This document shows positions 47,145-57,175 of a stretch of 64,000 bases of DNA, one piece after another; within the stretch, counting starts at the first letter, position 1; every line of letters begins with the position of its first letter. The stretch lies in the NCBI GenBank assembly GCA_004144185.1, contig SEFP01000002.1, forward strand, positions 186,001 through 250,000. Reading direction: 5' to 3'. The notes below the pieces were generated by a model. That model made no database searches and was not told the DNA's origin. It worked only from the letters and a program-made list of their open reading frames with translations. The DNA is from Sphingobacteriales bacterium (lineage in GTDB: Bacteria; Bacteroidota; Bacteroidia; Chitinophagales; Chitinophagaceae). The translations under genes were made by a program, and so were the position numbers.

Positions 47145-47560
47145 CGACCCTGTCATTCTGAGCCTGCCGAAGAACAGCCTGACACGTCGCTTATACAATC
47201 CTGCAATTACTTATTTCACTATGCGGTGTCATTCTGAGCGTATCGAGGGCCAGTAGCTGAATACATGTAGGGCGGGCTTCGAAAGGCTCAGCCTGGCATA
47301 TCGCTTACACAGAGTTAGCTTGACAAGTCGCTTAATTAACCTGATCAGATAATACTATGATTTCGTTATGAGGGGTCACCCTGAGTGTGTCGAAGCGCTA
47401 GTCTCCAATCTCATGGCATGCGGACTTCAACAATGTCATTCTAGCGTGTCGCAGGATAGCCTGACACCTTGCTTATACCATTTCCAGTTGCCTGTTTTCT
47501 ATGCCTTGTCAACCCTAAGCCTGTCGAAGAATTTCCTGATACCTGTTGCTGATCTCAGAT
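47145..47560. repeat. Cluster of decayed GTCATTCTGAGCCTGTCGAAG-type repeats
   Basis: At least five diverged copies of the theme TGTCATTCTGAG..TGTCGAAG..C.GCCTGACA.GTCGCTTA occur, on a background of A/T-rich spacers. A fragment also lies at about 35195-35222. Such REP-like sequences are common in many bacterial genomes. Confidence 0.65.
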
Positions 47561-47606
47561 CCGGCGTTTGGGAACGTCACTAGCGGTTTCGGAGTGCTAC
47601 CAAACA

Positions 47607-47638
47607 AAACAGTCCGTTCCAAAAGGAACGGACTGTTT
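47607..47638 (-). terminator. Terminator downstream of the T9SS two-gene operon
   Basis: A 14-bp perfect stem (47607-47620 with 47625-47638) with an AAAA loop is followed on the minus strand by T-rich sequence. It lies about 165 bases beyond the stop codon of the T9SS gene. Confidence 0.85.
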
Positions 47639-47802
47639 GCATTCACAAACCAGACGCAATCAACTCAAAAAACTCCATACGAATGAATCAATATCTGATT
47701 CCTTCAATTGTTTGCTTCAGGTTGTTGCACGTACCTGAACCAAGAGTGTCCTGATCGCCATATGGTTCCGGCCTCCTGACGGATGGCTGGGTGTACCGGG
47801 TA

Positions 47803-48963
47803 CTAGTTTGCTTTCTGGAATTTCACCATCTGTGCAATGCTACCGCCTTTTAGCAGGATCATGTAGTGGCCCGGTGCCAGACCTGCTACATCAATAGCGT
47901 GCTGGTTGACACCTACGTGAAAATCAGCTTGTTGCTGCTGAACCAGTTTGCCCATCACATCATACACCTGAATCGTGGCGGTGAAGGCTTCCGGAGCATT
48001 GTACTCCAGGGTTGTTGACAGCATGGCAGGGTTAGGGAACAGCACCGGAGCCGTAGCAGTAAGGGTTACATTGTTGAAATCGACTTCGCGGATTTCGGAG
48101 TACTTCACCGTTCCGGACACATCGACCATCTTCAGACGGTAGTAGTTGGCGCCCGTCGCAGGTTGGGCATCGGTCGTGCTGTACGCAGTCAAACCGCTGG
48201 CTTTTACGGTGGCGATCACGTTCTCAAACGTGCGGCCATTCAACGAGCGCTCGACGGTATAGTGGCTCAGGTTTTCTTCCTGGCCAACGGTCCATTTCAG
48301 CTCAACCGTTTTGGCATTCCGGGATGCGTTGAACGCCAGCAGACTGACCGGCAGCGATACGCCATTAGCTAAAGCCAGCCGGTTGAATGTCAATTGGGTA
48401 GTGGGCGTATTCGTGCCGTTGGCACCTGAAGTCTGATAGAACAATGCACCTGGAGTTGAGTTATCATAATTGTTGCCCTGATTGCTGTTGATAAACATCG
48501 CCGTGTTTCCGGAAACACCACCCAATCCGGTGGGGTCGTCGTACAACGATGCGATGACGGGTGGGTTACCGGGGGATCCTCCAAACTGCGCCGTACCGAT
48601 CAGATACTCCGTACCGGCGGTCAGGGGCGTAGTAGGCGGGTTCGTGCTTTCCACATAGAATGCCCAGTTGGTCACCCCGGGAATATCAGTAGTGGTTATC
48701 TGAAGCGGATTGCTGCTGTAGGTGCTGAAGATCGCCGGGTTTGGGGTAAAGGTGACTCCAGGCATCGTGGCACCGTAGGAGCTGGTCGGAATCCCGAATG
48801 AGCCCCCGATCGTATTAATCTTAGCGTTAGGATCCGTGTAATCCGGACGGCCGTAGATTTCGATTACCGCATTGCCCGCTTTTTTAATCGTAAACTGCCA
48901 GATTTGGGCAAAGCCCGTATGTGCCCACAACAGGGCTACCGCTAAAAGAGATATTGATCTCAT
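47803..48963 (-). CDS. Secreted protein with T9SS type A sorting domain
   Basis: A 386-residue protein. A signal peptide (cleaved after GFAQ near residue 19) precedes a beta-rich N-terminal domain (IWQFTIKKAGNAVIEIYGRPDYTDPNAK...). A fibronectin/Ig-like region follows (LPVSLLAFNASRNAKTVELKW, the usual linker before sorting domains), and a type A sorting domain (LFPNPAMLSTTLEYNAP...VYDVMGKLVQ...LAPGHYMILL). Such proteins cross the outer membrane by T9SS and are surface-anchored or released. It follows the 49023-50807 gene by 59 bases and is likely co-transcribed from that gene's promoter. Confidence 0.87.
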   Translation of the reverse strand: MRSISLLAVALLWAHTGFAQIWQFTIKKAGNAVIEIYGRPDYTDPNAKINTIGGSFGIPTSSYGATMPGVTFTPNPAIFSTYSSNPLQITTTDIPGVTNWAFYVESTNPPTTPLTAGTEYLIGTAQFGGSPGNPPVIASLYDDPTGLGGVSGNTAMFINSNQGNNYDNSTPGALFYQTSGANGTNTPTTQLTFNRLALANGVSLPVSLLAFNASRNAKTVELKWTVGQEENLSHYTVERSLNGRTFENVIATVKASGLTAYSTTDAQPATGANYYRLKMVDVSGTVKYSEIREVDFNNVTLTATAPVLFPNPAMLSTTLEYNAPEAFTATIQVYDVMGKLVQQQQADFHVGVNQHAIDVAGLAPGHYMILLKGGSIAQMVKFQKAN

Positions 48964-49022
48964 ATTAAAATGGAATAAAGAGAATGAAGGTTGAATAAAG
49001 AAGCAGGGAAGCGCAAAGAGGC

Positions 49023-50807
49023 TTACTGATGCTGGGTAATCGTTTTGGTTGGATCGTTGCCCAGCACGTTGTTCTGGATGAAGATCCGGTCGTTGATCGC
49101 AGGCGCTCCTGTGACCCGGACGTTCCCGTTCAGGTTGACGTCTGAAGGACTGTAGACGGCTGATGCAATATTGGTGGCCACGTTAGACAGAGCAGTCCGC
49201 ACTATGTAGTTGAAGTCGTTGACTCCAGGGGCGCCGTTGAGCCGGACACTATTGTTGCCGTTGGCGTTGCCCGCCCACATTCCGAACGCACCGCCTGCCA
49301 GGGAAGCCTGGGCTGCGTTGGTGGTAATGGCAGGGTTCTGATAGGCTTGGGACTGAGCCGTGGTAAAGTCGTAGTTGATCGTACCGTTATCGGCGAAGGC
49401 TTGTGCAGTGGCCGTCCGGATACCCAGGTGATTGCGATGCCGGATTCCAATGTGATAGTTACCTGCTGGCACGCCGGCAAAGCGTACGGGTGAAACGCCA
49501 TCCAGATCCACTACAGAACCGTTGTTTAGCACCAGAGCTGCCCGGGTCGCGACAATGGTTGCCGGATTGGTAGCATTCCGCAGGTCGACCAGAACCCAGT
49601 CGGTTGCATTGGTTGGAAACAGGTTAACCAGTTCACTGCTCAGATAATTGAACACGGGTGTTATGTAAGGCTGAGATTTAGGCAGCAGGTTGTTGGTACG
49701 AAGGGTGCTGGTCATGGCCGAACCGCTGTAGGGGCCTTGCAGGAATACTTTCAGCGAAGTGGCAAAGTAGTTGGCATTCAACCCCAGGGCTGTATCACTG
49801 CTCTTGGAAAAGTAGGCCGTGTTGCCTGATACCGGGATATACACACCAGACCGGGTATGGGTGTAGTTGGGTGTGGTATACGGTTGCAGCGTACTGGTAT
49901 CCCAGGACCCGGTATTCGCGCGCTGTTGGGTAACATAGGCAGCAGCCGGGTTGTACGTGCCGGTTACCGTGCCGATATTGTCCTGCAACGCTACGGTAGC
50001 CAAACCAATGCTATCGGCGGTCAGCGCCCAGACACGGTCGTTTCCAGAAGTCAAAGTAAATACCTGAGCCGGAGAGGTTGCATAATCTTTTACGTTGGCC
50101 GTATAGGTCCGGGCGGTTCCGGATATGTTGGTGACCTGGGCGCGTGTCAGATCGTTGGCGGCGGAAAAACCGACCGGGAAGCTAAAGGAGGCTGCATCGG
50201 CGATCCCTGCTTTGCGCACTTGTCCGGTGCCCGCAGTCACGATGTAGGCACTGCGGAAATCGGTCGTAGCATCAGTGGGCTGGTTGCTAAAGCCGGGTGC
50301 GGCGGGTGGTGTCGCGGTTGGGATAGCAGTTGCAGCGGCGGTAAAGACGACGTTGCGGCTGCCGAGAATCAGGTGCGCACCCGTTTTGGCGAACGACAGG
50401 GTGTTGTTCAGTACCAGATCGTTGCTGCCGGCCAGCGTGATGGTACTGCCGTTTTCCAGGCTGACCTTACACCCGATGCCGGTGCCGTTGCCCATCACCC
50501 CGCCTGCATTCAGTACGGTTGCCGCAGGGGCAGCGCCGTAGGTGGCGGGGGTCATGATGTGCAATGTACCGGTACCGCCAATGCGGGCCGCCGGGTCGAT
50601 AGTAAGCGTTCCGGCGGTCAGATACCAATCGCCATCCAGCGTAATATCAGCGTTGGGTCCGATGGTAACCACAGGTGCACCGGAGGCATAGCTTCCGGTA
50701 ATGGTCATTTTGTCGTTAATACCTTCCTGGGCGTGTGCAGCTGTGCTGGTGAGCCCTAAGGCACCGAGGGCTGCGCCAGCCAGGAAAAGAAGTTTAGCTC
50801 CTTGCAT
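49023..50807 (-). CDS. Secreted beta-solenoid-like protein with dockerin-like C-terminal repeats
   Basis: A 594-residue protein with a signal peptide (cleavage after AHAQ near residue 27) and a beta-helical N-terminal part (ITLDGDWYLTAGTLTIDPAARIGGTGTLHI...). At the C-terminus are two dockerin-like calcium-loop repeats: GNANGNNSVRLNGAPGVNDFNYI and SDVNLNGNVRVTGAPAINDRIFIQ. There is no sorting domain. It is the first gene of the operon ending with the T9SS protein at 47803. The -7 element at 50830-50837 and the motif palindrome at 50865-50892 precede it. Confidence 0.78.
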   Translation of the reverse strand: MQGAKLLFLAGAALGALGLTSTAAHAQEGINDKMTITGSYASGAPVVTIGPNADITLDGDWYLTAGTLTIDPAARIGGTGTLHIMTPATYGAAPAATVLNAGGVMGNGTGIGCKVSLENGSTITLAGSNDLVLNNTLSFAKTGAHLILGSRNVVFTAAATAIPTATPPAAPGFSNQPTDATTDFRSAYIVTAGTGQVRKAGIADAASFSFPVGFSAANDLTRAQVTNISGTARTYTANVKDYATSPAQVFTLTSGNDRVWALTADSIGLATVALQDNIGTVTGTYNPAAAYVTQQRANTGSWDTSTLQPYTTPNYTHTRSGVYIPVSGNTAYFSKSSDTALGLNANYFATSLKVFLQGPYSGSAMTSTLRTNNLLPKSQPYITPVFNYLSSELVNLFPTNATDWVLVDLRNATNPATIVATRAALVLNNGSVVDLDGVSPVRFAGVPAGNYHIGIRHRNHLGIRTATAQAFADNGTINYDFTTAQSQAYQNPAITTNAAQASLAGGAFGMWAGNANGNNSVRLNGAPGVNDFNYIVRTALSNVATNIASAVYSPSDVNLNGNVRVTGAPAINDRIFIQNNVLGNDPTKTITQHQ

Positions 50808-50829
50808 ATTAGATAGAGTTTTGGATACG

Positions 50830-50837
50830 CAAAGCTA
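50830..50837 (-). promoter_or_regulatory. Bacteroidota -7 element of the two-gene secreted-protein operon
   Basis: On the minus strand this reads TAGCTTTG (TAnnTTTG), 23 bases before the start codon at 50807. No clear -33 TTTG was found; the motif palindrome occupies the region just upstream. Confidence 0.6.
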
Positions 50838-50864
50838 TCAGGGTGCCTTTCAGACTACCTAACC

Positions 50865-50892
50865 GTTCGCACTCAAAAAAATGAGTGCGAAC
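50865..50892 (-). promoter_or_regulatory. Perfect inverted pair of GAGTGCGAAC sites at the operon promoter
   Basis: GTTCGCACTC (50865-50874) and GAGTGCGAAC (50883-50892) are exact complements separated by 8 A/T bases. They start 28 bases upstream of the -7 element, so they occupy about -40 to -70 relative to a start near 50823, where an activator would bind. The pair is inverted here, unlike the direct pairs elsewhere. Confidence 0.65.
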
Positions 50893-51417
50893 AGTGATTG
50901 TTATTCAACCAGAATGTTGCATAGACAACTTTTGTCCGGAGGATGGGCAATCGGCACCGGAAGCAGGCTTGTCATCCGGAAGGGCCGTTTTTGAAACCAG
51001 GAACCGCCTTCGGAAGGGCAGCCAGAGTTTTCCGGTTCAACCAGTTGGCTTTTGGATTTGGAGGGTCGGGACATTCCGAGGTACAATGTGGAGCGCGCGA
51101 TCCAAGGCGACGGCGCATAGCTTAGATTCATGCCATCAATATGCATTCGTACTCATTTCCGCATTCATTTAACAGCTGCGCCTTGGTCTGTCCAAAAATC
51201 AATATTGAAGCTCAACAGCTATAAAATGCGACTGACAAGATCAAAAGAAGAGTTCCAATCGACTTTAAATGGATGGACATTTTTATATATTACAAATACA
51301 GTACTTAAAACGCTTTGATTATCATTTAATTAAAAAATAGTTCTTGGTACTTGTCTTCTTTATGTAAACATAGGCAAATCTTAACACCCGCTAGTCCATC
51401 TTTCTGACATGGAATTT
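50893..51417. other. Non-coding region upstream of the large Ig/SdrD-like gene
   Basis: 525 bases. Near 51144-51167 is a reverse-strand copy of the 12-bp-spaced motif pair (complement reads GAATGCGGAAATGAGTACGA), matching the GIY-YIG leaders at about 20 of 24 positions. The stretch from about 51190 to 51400 is A/T-rich. A 95-codon frame from 50885 is not credible as a gene. Confidence 0.65.
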
Positions 51418-51425
51418 TACTTTTG
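51418..51425 (+). promoter_or_regulatory. Bacteroidota -7 element upstream of the large secreted-protein gene
   Basis: TACTTTTG in the TACTTTTGCA context used at 10857 and 14114, about 125 bases before the chosen start codon and 71 before the first upstream alternative (51497). It implies a leader of about 120 bases. Confidence 0.5.
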
Positions 51426-51550
51426 CAGCCGTTTAAAGGACAACCGATCCGGAACTTTTCTTGTATTTAACATTTTATCTCCTCAACCCCTCTTTTATGG
51501 TTCAAGTTTACGCCTCCCCTCCGGTCGGGAATCAAACCCGCCCTGCCGGA

Positions 51551-54500
51551 ATGCTCCGAAGGTTGTTTCTGTTAGCCCTGCTGTGCCTGAGTGTGCAGCT
51601 CGGTTTTGCGCAGGCTCCCAGCTCGTTGAGTTATCCACCCACCAATTCCTATCTGACCGGTAAGGATGCGGTGTATCTGGCTCCTAATGTGGCCGGCAAT
51701 GTGTCCTCCTATTCGATTAGTCCTGCCCTACCAACCGGACTTTCTCTAAACCCCAATACCGGTGTCATCACAGGGGTTGCTTCCCAGATCACGGGCATTA
51801 CTACCTATACGGTTACGGCGACCAATAGTTCGGGTTCTACGACCAGCACGTTTACGTTGCAGACGCCTTCCAGTGGGTATAACAACAACAATGGAACGGT
51901 CAAGTTTCTGGACGCGAATCGTACGTTTAAAGTCGGCACCACCGGTCAGGCAGCCGGTGATGTAGCTGTTTACAGCAATGTGGTCACGATCAACGGAGTG
52001 GCACTGGATTGTATCGTCAAAACCGTTGCTGTCAACAATGTGACCTCGTGGGATGCATACGATCAAAGTCAACCCACCGGTACCAACTTCAATTCCAATA
52101 GTGATGATTATTTCTCTCCACAGGTACGGTTTGGTACCGGTGGCGGAAGCGTACGGTTTGACTTCCAGTACATTTTAGGAGGTACTTACGTAAGTGCTGC
52201 CAATCCAGGCACGAATGTGATTCTGCAAAACGTACGGTTAAATACGTATGATATTGACGGTAATAATGGGGGCGGCTCTAAGCAGTACAACGAGTTCGGA
52301 GGCTTCAGGACGTATGAACTGAACAACGGTGTTAGTAACATCAATGCTACTTATAATACTACAACCAATCTGACTCGTTTTGAATCCAAGTCGGATAGTA
52401 ATGCCTCTGTGGTTACCAACCCGATCAACCGGATACGGGTCAATTATGATGAGATGAGTGCTTTCAGCATTGTAATTGGTGCCGGCGCTGTCAACCAGGC
52501 GTTCTTCTTCTTGGACTTTTCGCCTGGCGGTTCGTTTACAACCGTTACCTATGCGCCTCCGACGGTAGTCCTGAATACGGCCACCACAGGTGTTAACAAC
52601 GGCAAGGTAACCTGTGTTAACCCAGTACGTTTTACCGAGCCGAATCAAAGCGGCAATGCCTCTGCCGGCCAGAACAACCCTAATGACCCCAAAGAATTTA
52701 CGCTTCAGTTTCCCAGCACTGACATTCAGAATGCCGCTTCGGAACTGCTGGCATTTGGTACTGGTAGTACGAACATTCCGCTGAATTTTGCGAACAATGC
52801 TTCTTTTACCCGTACCATCGGCGGTGTAGCGTATACCATCACAGGTACAGTTGCCAATGGCATCAGTAAGCTCACCTTCGTGAATGGTGCTTCCACGTTT
52901 ACGATCGCCAATGCAGAAGCCTTGCTGGATTCGTTGCAGTATCAGAATACAGCGGCCACTCCTATACTGGGCAAGCGCAACTTTACCGTAAGCCTGCGCA
53001 ATGACATTGCCAAAAGCCCGGATGCCATCTTTACCGCAGACATCAACTGCGCTGTTGTGAGCGGTAACATCTATCACGATGCCAATGGCCTCAGCGACAA
53101 CATCGTCAATGCGAACGCTACCGCTCTTCCAAACTTTGCCGTTCCGATGTATGCGGTCTTGACCGATACCACTGGCCGCGCGGTTCGGAACAGTGTCACC
53201 GTTGCTGCGGGAAGTACTGCTTATAGCTTCGGCAATGTGGAGCCGGGTATGATGTACAATCTATACTTCCGGACCGCAGCCGTAACCAGCAATACGACCG
53301 TTACCAGCTCCACGTATCCGGCTATTGCAACGCCTTATGCAGCTACGTATGTTTCATCCGGCGAAAATCTGGGTGCCGGTGCCGGAAATGACGGTCTTGC
53401 AGATGGCAAAATCCGGGTTACGATAGGGGTGCAAAACGCAACCAATATCAATTTTGGCTTGCAGATTCCACCAAACGCTACTGCCAACACCCAGGCAGCT
53501 AACCTGAATCCAGGCGGATTTAACTATCAGGCTGTTACCGGTACCGCCTTTGGTACCAGCGATGCAGACGGCACGGTCGATTCGATTGTAATCACTACGT
53601 TCCCGACCAATACCAACGCGTTGCGGATTGGGTCTACCATTTACACTACTGCTGGCAGCACCTGTCCTCCGCAGTCGAGCTGTATTCCGTTCCCGGCATC
53701 TGGTGGTGTAGCGGTTCCATACAGTGGAGGCGCTCCTGCTACCGGTTATACCATTTCTGTAGATCCTAGTGTGGCAAGCGGCGCTACCAGTGTGGATATT
53801 AGTTACCGTGCGAAAGACAATGGTCGGGCGCTCAGCACGAACACGGCAACCGTTAATGTGCCCTTTAGTGACAATTCAGGCATTACCGTTGGCGGCAACG
53901 TATGGGATGATGCCAACGCAAGTGGCGTTAAAGATGCGGGTGAAGTTTTCACCAACGCAGCCAATTCCGGCCAAACGCTGTATGCATTGCTGGTTCAAAC
54001 CAGCAACACCTATTCCGGAAACCCAACCATCCTGAATTCTGTCGCTGTTAGCAGCGTGGCTACCGGCGCAACGTACAGCTTTAGCAATGTTCCGAGAAAT
54101 AACAACTATGAAGTCCGGATTGCCTCCCTGGCTACGCAGCCAGACAACGGCGCCTTGTTTGTTCCGGCGTCTCAGGTACTGGCTACCGGCTATGTAGGCG
54201 TAAGCTACAATGCGAACGGCACAGCTACTTCTTTCCAGAATACGTCTACACCTGTTATTTCACTGGGTGGTCTGACGGCTTCACAAACCAGTCTGAATTT
54301 TGGCATTGAGCAGAAGCCGGTTAGTGCAGCGTATACCGTTACCCGCCAGGCCAACCCGGGTGGTACCATCCAGGTGCCGGTTCCGACGGCAGCATTCAGA
54401 GCGACGGATGTAGAAGACAATGCCGGTGCTGCCTATCCCAATAACCTGAGCGGTCGTACCGTAACACTGGTTTCAACCGTAGCGAACACTGTATACTACA

Positions 54501-56089
54501 ACAACGGTGGTACCATTACAGCGATTCCGGTTGGTGGGGCTACTTTCAGCAACTTCAACCCGGCGAACGTAACCATTGATCCGGCAGCGGCCAATGGCCC
54601 TGAGACCGTAACCTTTACCTACAGTGTGAATGACAACGCCGGCATTGGATCGTCTCCAACCACAATCACGGTTCCGTTTGATGCACCGCTTGCGATCAGC
54701 GGATCCGTTTGGAACGATGCCAACGGTAACGCATTCAAAGACGGTTCCGAAGGCTTTACCAATGCAGGTGGGTTGAATGCCGTTCTGACCGGCACTGATG
54801 GCAGTGTACTGGAAGTCGTTGCTGTATCTACAGGAACCGCTACGACCGGTGGAACCTATAGTTTCACAAAAGCAACCTCAAACACCAACTACAGAGTGGT
54901 GCTCAGTACGACCAGCCCTGCAATTGGTTCCGTGCTCACTGCAGCTTCTCTGCCTGCACCTGGCACCGGCGCGTATGTAAACACTGGTGTTAACACCGGT
55001 ACGGTAACAGCCAACACCAATGCCAGCACCGCTAACAAAACCGGTATCCTCACTGTTCTTGTTAGCTCTACAGCGGTGAGCAACCAGAACTTCGGTATCG
55101 AGCAAAAGCCGATCGCCGATGCAAAGAGCCTCACTGCTCCTGCAACGTCCTTTACCCGTTCTACCGGTGCTACACCGGTTCAGATCGGCGGTGCAGATGC
55201 ATACTATATCAATGCAAATAGCACCAACCTGTCTGGTGCTGCTATTAAATCGCTTTCCGGAACGGATGTCGAGGATTGTGCAACAGCCTCTTCCTGTACT
55301 AACAACAGAAGTTATCTGATTTCAACTATCAAATCGAATACCCGGTTGTTTTACGGTACCAGCGTAGGTACTGCTACTGAAGTATTGGCCGGCAATACCA
55401 TTCCAAACTTTACCATTGGTAATCTTTATGTGTATGGTCAGCAAGGCCAGGGCAACACTCCGACGAATGCCCTTGGATTTACCTACAAACTGGTAGATGT
55501 CGCTAGTGTTCCTTCCGACTCGGCCAGCTATACCCTTCAATCCAGCAGTACTTCATTGGCAGTCCAGCTCCTTGCTTTCAACGGTACTGTCAGCAACTGC
55601 GAGGCGACCCTGAACTGGACCATGGCCAACGCCGACGCCGGCGACCGCTATGAAATCCAGCACAGCACTACTGCCGATCGGTTTACTACTGTTGCTGAAG
55701 TCATCAACCCGACTCCGGCTGCCACAGCCGTATTCAACAGTGCTGTAGCCTTGAAAGAAGGAATGAATTACCTGCGTCTGAAGATGTCTGACAAAGGCGG
55801 TCTGGTTTCGTACAGCCAGGTGCTGACGCTGCAGTCGCGCTGCAACAACAGCCCGGCTACGGATCTGCGTCTGTATCCAAACCCATCTACAGCATCGTTC
55901 GCGATTCTGGGTCTGACAGAAGCCAGCACCGTAGACATTATGGATGCCACCGGTCGCCTGCTCCGTCAGGAGAAGGGAATCGTGGCCAGCCAGCAGATCG
56001 ACATCGAGTCCCTGCCTGCCGGTAGCTACCTGATCCGGATTTCCGGAACAGCAGCTCCGAAAGCAAACCTGATGCTGATCAAGCGCTAA
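51551..56089 (+). CDS. Large secreted Ig/SdrD-B-like protein with T9SS type A sorting domain
   Basis: A 1,512-residue protein starting at the signal peptide MLRRLFLLALLCLSVQLGFAQ; Mets at 51461 and 51497 precede it and were not chosen. After a putative Ig domain (YSISPALPTGLSLNPNTGVITG...), three SdrD-B-like modules appear with W/Y..DANG..D motifs near nucleotides 53055, 53890 and 54700 (SGNIYHDANGLSD, GGNVWDDANASGVKDAGE, SGSVWNDANGNAFKDGSE), interleaved with beta-sandwich repeats ending in LNFGIEQKP. The C-terminus has the LLAFNGTVSNCEATLNW linker and a sorting domain (LYPNPSTASFAI...IDIESLPAGSYLIRIS). It is probably a surface adhesin. A terminator follows. Confidence 0.88.
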   Translation: MLRRLFLLALLCLSVQLGFAQAPSSLSYPPTNSYLTGKDAVYLAPNVAGNVSSYSISPALPTGLSLNPNTGVITGVASQITGITTYTVTATNSSGSTTSTFTLQTPSSGYNNNNGTVKFLDANRTFKVGTTGQAAGDVAVYSNVVTINGVALDCIVKTVAVNNVTSWDAYDQSQPTGTNFNSNSDDYFSPQVRFGTGGGSVRFDFQYILGGTYVSAANPGTNVILQNVRLNTYDIDGNNGGGSKQYNEFGGFRTYELNNGVSNINATYNTTTNLTRFESKSDSNASVVTNPINRIRVNYDEMSAFSIVIGAGAVNQAFFFLDFSPGGSFTTVTYAPPTVVLNTATTGVNNGKVTCVNPVRFTEPNQSGNASAGQNNPNDPKEFTLQFPSTDIQNAASELLAFGTGSTNIPLNFANNASFTRTIGGVAYTITGTVANGISKLTFVNGASTFTIANAEALLDSLQYQNTAATPILGKRNFTVSLRNDIAKSPDAIFTADINCAVVSGNIYHDANGLSDNIVNANATALPNFAVPMYAVLTDTTGRAVRNSVTVAAGSTAYSFGNVEPGMMYNLYFRTAAVTSNTTVTSSTYPAIATPYAATYVSSGENLGAGAGNDGLADGKIRVTIGVQNATNINFGLQIPPNATANTQAANLNPGGFNYQAVTGTAFGTSDADGTVDSIVITTFPTNTNALRIGSTIYTTAGSTCPPQSSCIPFPASGGVAVPYSGGAPATGYTISVDPSVASGATSVDISYRAKDNGRALSTNTATVNVPFSDNSGITVGGNVWDDANASGVKDAGEVFTNAANSGQTLYALLVQTSNTYSGNPTILNSVAVSSVATGATYSFSNVPRNNNYEVRIASLATQPDNGALFVPASQVLATGYVGVSYNANGTATSFQNTSTPVISLGGLTASQTSLNFGIEQKPVSAAYTVTRQANPGGTIQVPVPTAAFRATDVEDNAGAAYPNNLSGRTVTLVSTVANTVYYNNGGTITAIPVGGATFSNFNPANVTIDPAAANGPETVTFTYSVNDNAGIGSSPTTITVPFDAPLAISGSVWNDANGNAFKDGSEGFTNAGGLNAVLTGTDGSVLEVVAVSTGTATTGGTYSFTKATSNTNYRVVLSTTSPAIGSVLTAASLPAPGTGAYVNTGVNTGTVTANTNASTANKTGILTVLVSSTAVSNQNFGIEQKPIADAKSLTAPATSFTRSTGATPVQIGGADAYYINANSTNLSGAAIKSLSGTDVEDCATASSCTNNRSYLISTIKSNTRLFYGTSVGTATEVLAGNTIPNFTIGNLYVYGQQGQGNTPTNALGFTYKLVDVASVPSDSASYTLQSSSTSLAVQLLAFNGTVSNCEATLNWTMANADAGDRYEIQHSTTADRFTTVAEVINPTPAATAVFNSAVALKEGMNYLRLKMSDKGGLVSYSQVLTLQSRCNNSPATDLRLYPNPSTASFAILGLTEASTVDIMDATGRLLRQEKGIVASQQIDIESLPAGSYLIRISGTAAPKANLMLIKR

Positions 56090-56108
56090 GACCTACAGTT
56101 CTGTATGT

Positions 56109-56143
56109 GAGGAAGCCCAGACCGATTTGGTCTGGGCTTCCTC
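56109..56143 (+). terminator. Terminator of the large secreted-protein gene
   Basis: A perfect 15-bp stem (56109-56123 with 56129-56143), a 5-base loop and a following TTTT, 20 bases after the stop codon. Confidence 0.92.
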
Positions 56144-56294
56144 TTTTAAAACACTCCGCATTCAAAATGTCCGGAAGGAATTGCGTCTTTCTGGTCCGGA
56201 ACGCATCGAAATGGATAAGGAGCTGCGGTTTACTCCGGGCACGGTACAATGTTTATAAGTCCTTCGGAATCAACCTCTTTTTTCCTTTCTTTTT

Positions 56295-57083
56295 ATGAAA
56301 AAAATTATCCTGCCGCTTGTCCTGGGAGTCTGCTGCGCCACAGGTGCTTCGGCTCAGTTTGGCAACCTGAAAATCAACGACCGTGCCATCTCGGCAGCCG
56401 GCAAAGGCCTTAAAGCCGTCACATTTTCCAGTGAAGACGCTGCCCGCATGGCCCATGAAGGGGTTGAGTGGATGGACGAGCACAATAAGATAGCGCCGGC
56501 CAACAGTGCGTATGCCAAGCGACTGGACAAGATCTTCGGTAAACACCGCAATGAAGATGGCCTGCCGCTCAACTACAAAGTGTATATGGTTACCGATGTG
56601 AATGCATTTGCCTGCGCCGATGGCTCGGTGCGCGTTTTTGCCGGTCTGATGGATCTGATGACGGATGACGAACTGCTCGCCGTAATCGGACACGAGATTG
56701 GACATGTCAAAAACAATGACAGCCGCGATGCCGTTCGGGAAGCGTATCGCCGGGCTGCCCTTACCGAAGCCGCTTCGTCTCAGAATAATGCCATCGCTAC
56801 CCTCTCCGACAGCCAGTTGGGCGATTTCATGAACGCCCTGATCAGCAGCAAGTACAGCCGTAAGCAGGAAAGCGCCGCCGACCGCTACAGCTATGAATTT
56901 ATGAAGCGTCACAACTACAATGTAATGGCCGAGGCCAGCGCGTTCCGGAAACTGGCTGCTTTGAGCGGCGGTGCCCAGCAATCCAAAACCGAGCAGATGA
57001 TGTCGTCTCACCCCGATTCGGAAAGCCGCGCCGCTGCGGTCGAAAAATGGGCTGAGAAAGATGGCCTGAACAAAAAAGGCTAG
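56295..57083 (+). CDS. M48 family zinc metallopeptidase, exported
   Basis: A 262-residue periplasmic protease with a signal peptide (cleaved after GASAQ near residue 21) and the zinc motif HEIGH at residues 133-137 plus the third-ligand Glu in ESAADRYSYEF (about residue 194). Both are diagnostic of M48. The VNAFACADGSVRVFAGLMDLM segment matches the YggG/LoiP branch, which trims misfolded envelope proteins. It has no further domains and so is shorter than BepA-type homologues. It is monocistronic, with a terminator after it. Confidence 0.92.
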   Translation: MKKIILPLVLGVCCATGASAQFGNLKINDRAISAAGKGLKAVTFSSEDAARMAHEGVEWMDEHNKIAPANSAYAKRLDKIFGKHRNEDGLPLNYKVYMVTDVNAFACADGSVRVFAGLMDLMTDDELLAVIGHEIGHVKNNDSRDAVREAYRRAALTEAASSQNNAIATLSDSQLGDFMNALISSKYSRKQESAADRYSYEFMKRHNYNVMAEASAFRKLAALSGGAQQSKTEQMMSSHPDSESRAAAVEKWAEKDGLNKKG

Positions 57084-57102
57084 TACCCTCATCCTTTACG
57101 TA

Positions 57103-57140
57103 AACGACCCGGACTGTTTCTGACAACAATCCGGGTCGTT
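57103..57140. terminator. Terminator between the M48 protease and the propeller lipoprotein gene
   Basis: An 11-bp stem (57103-57113 with 57130-57140) is followed by TTTTT. It serves the plus-strand gene and lies in the tail-to-tail gap. A TTCCGGAA (57161-57168) lies just before the next gene's stop codon. Confidence 0.85.
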
Positions 57141-57175
57141 TTTAATTCCGGGACCTATGCTTCCGGAAAGAAGGC

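Larger units (their letters stand above)
46747..47606. other. Non-coding region between the coiled-coil gene and the next operon's terminator
   Basis: About 860 bases without a credible gene. It begins with the 21-bp phased array (46824-47097) and continues with decayed copies of the CTGTCGAAGAACAGCCTGAC-type repeat (about 47145-47560). Confidence 0.75.

Noticed and set aside
50885-51172. 95-codon frame upstream of the large Ig/SdrD-like gene
   Set aside because: It begins inside the regulatory palindrome region and has no signal peptide, domain or promoter.
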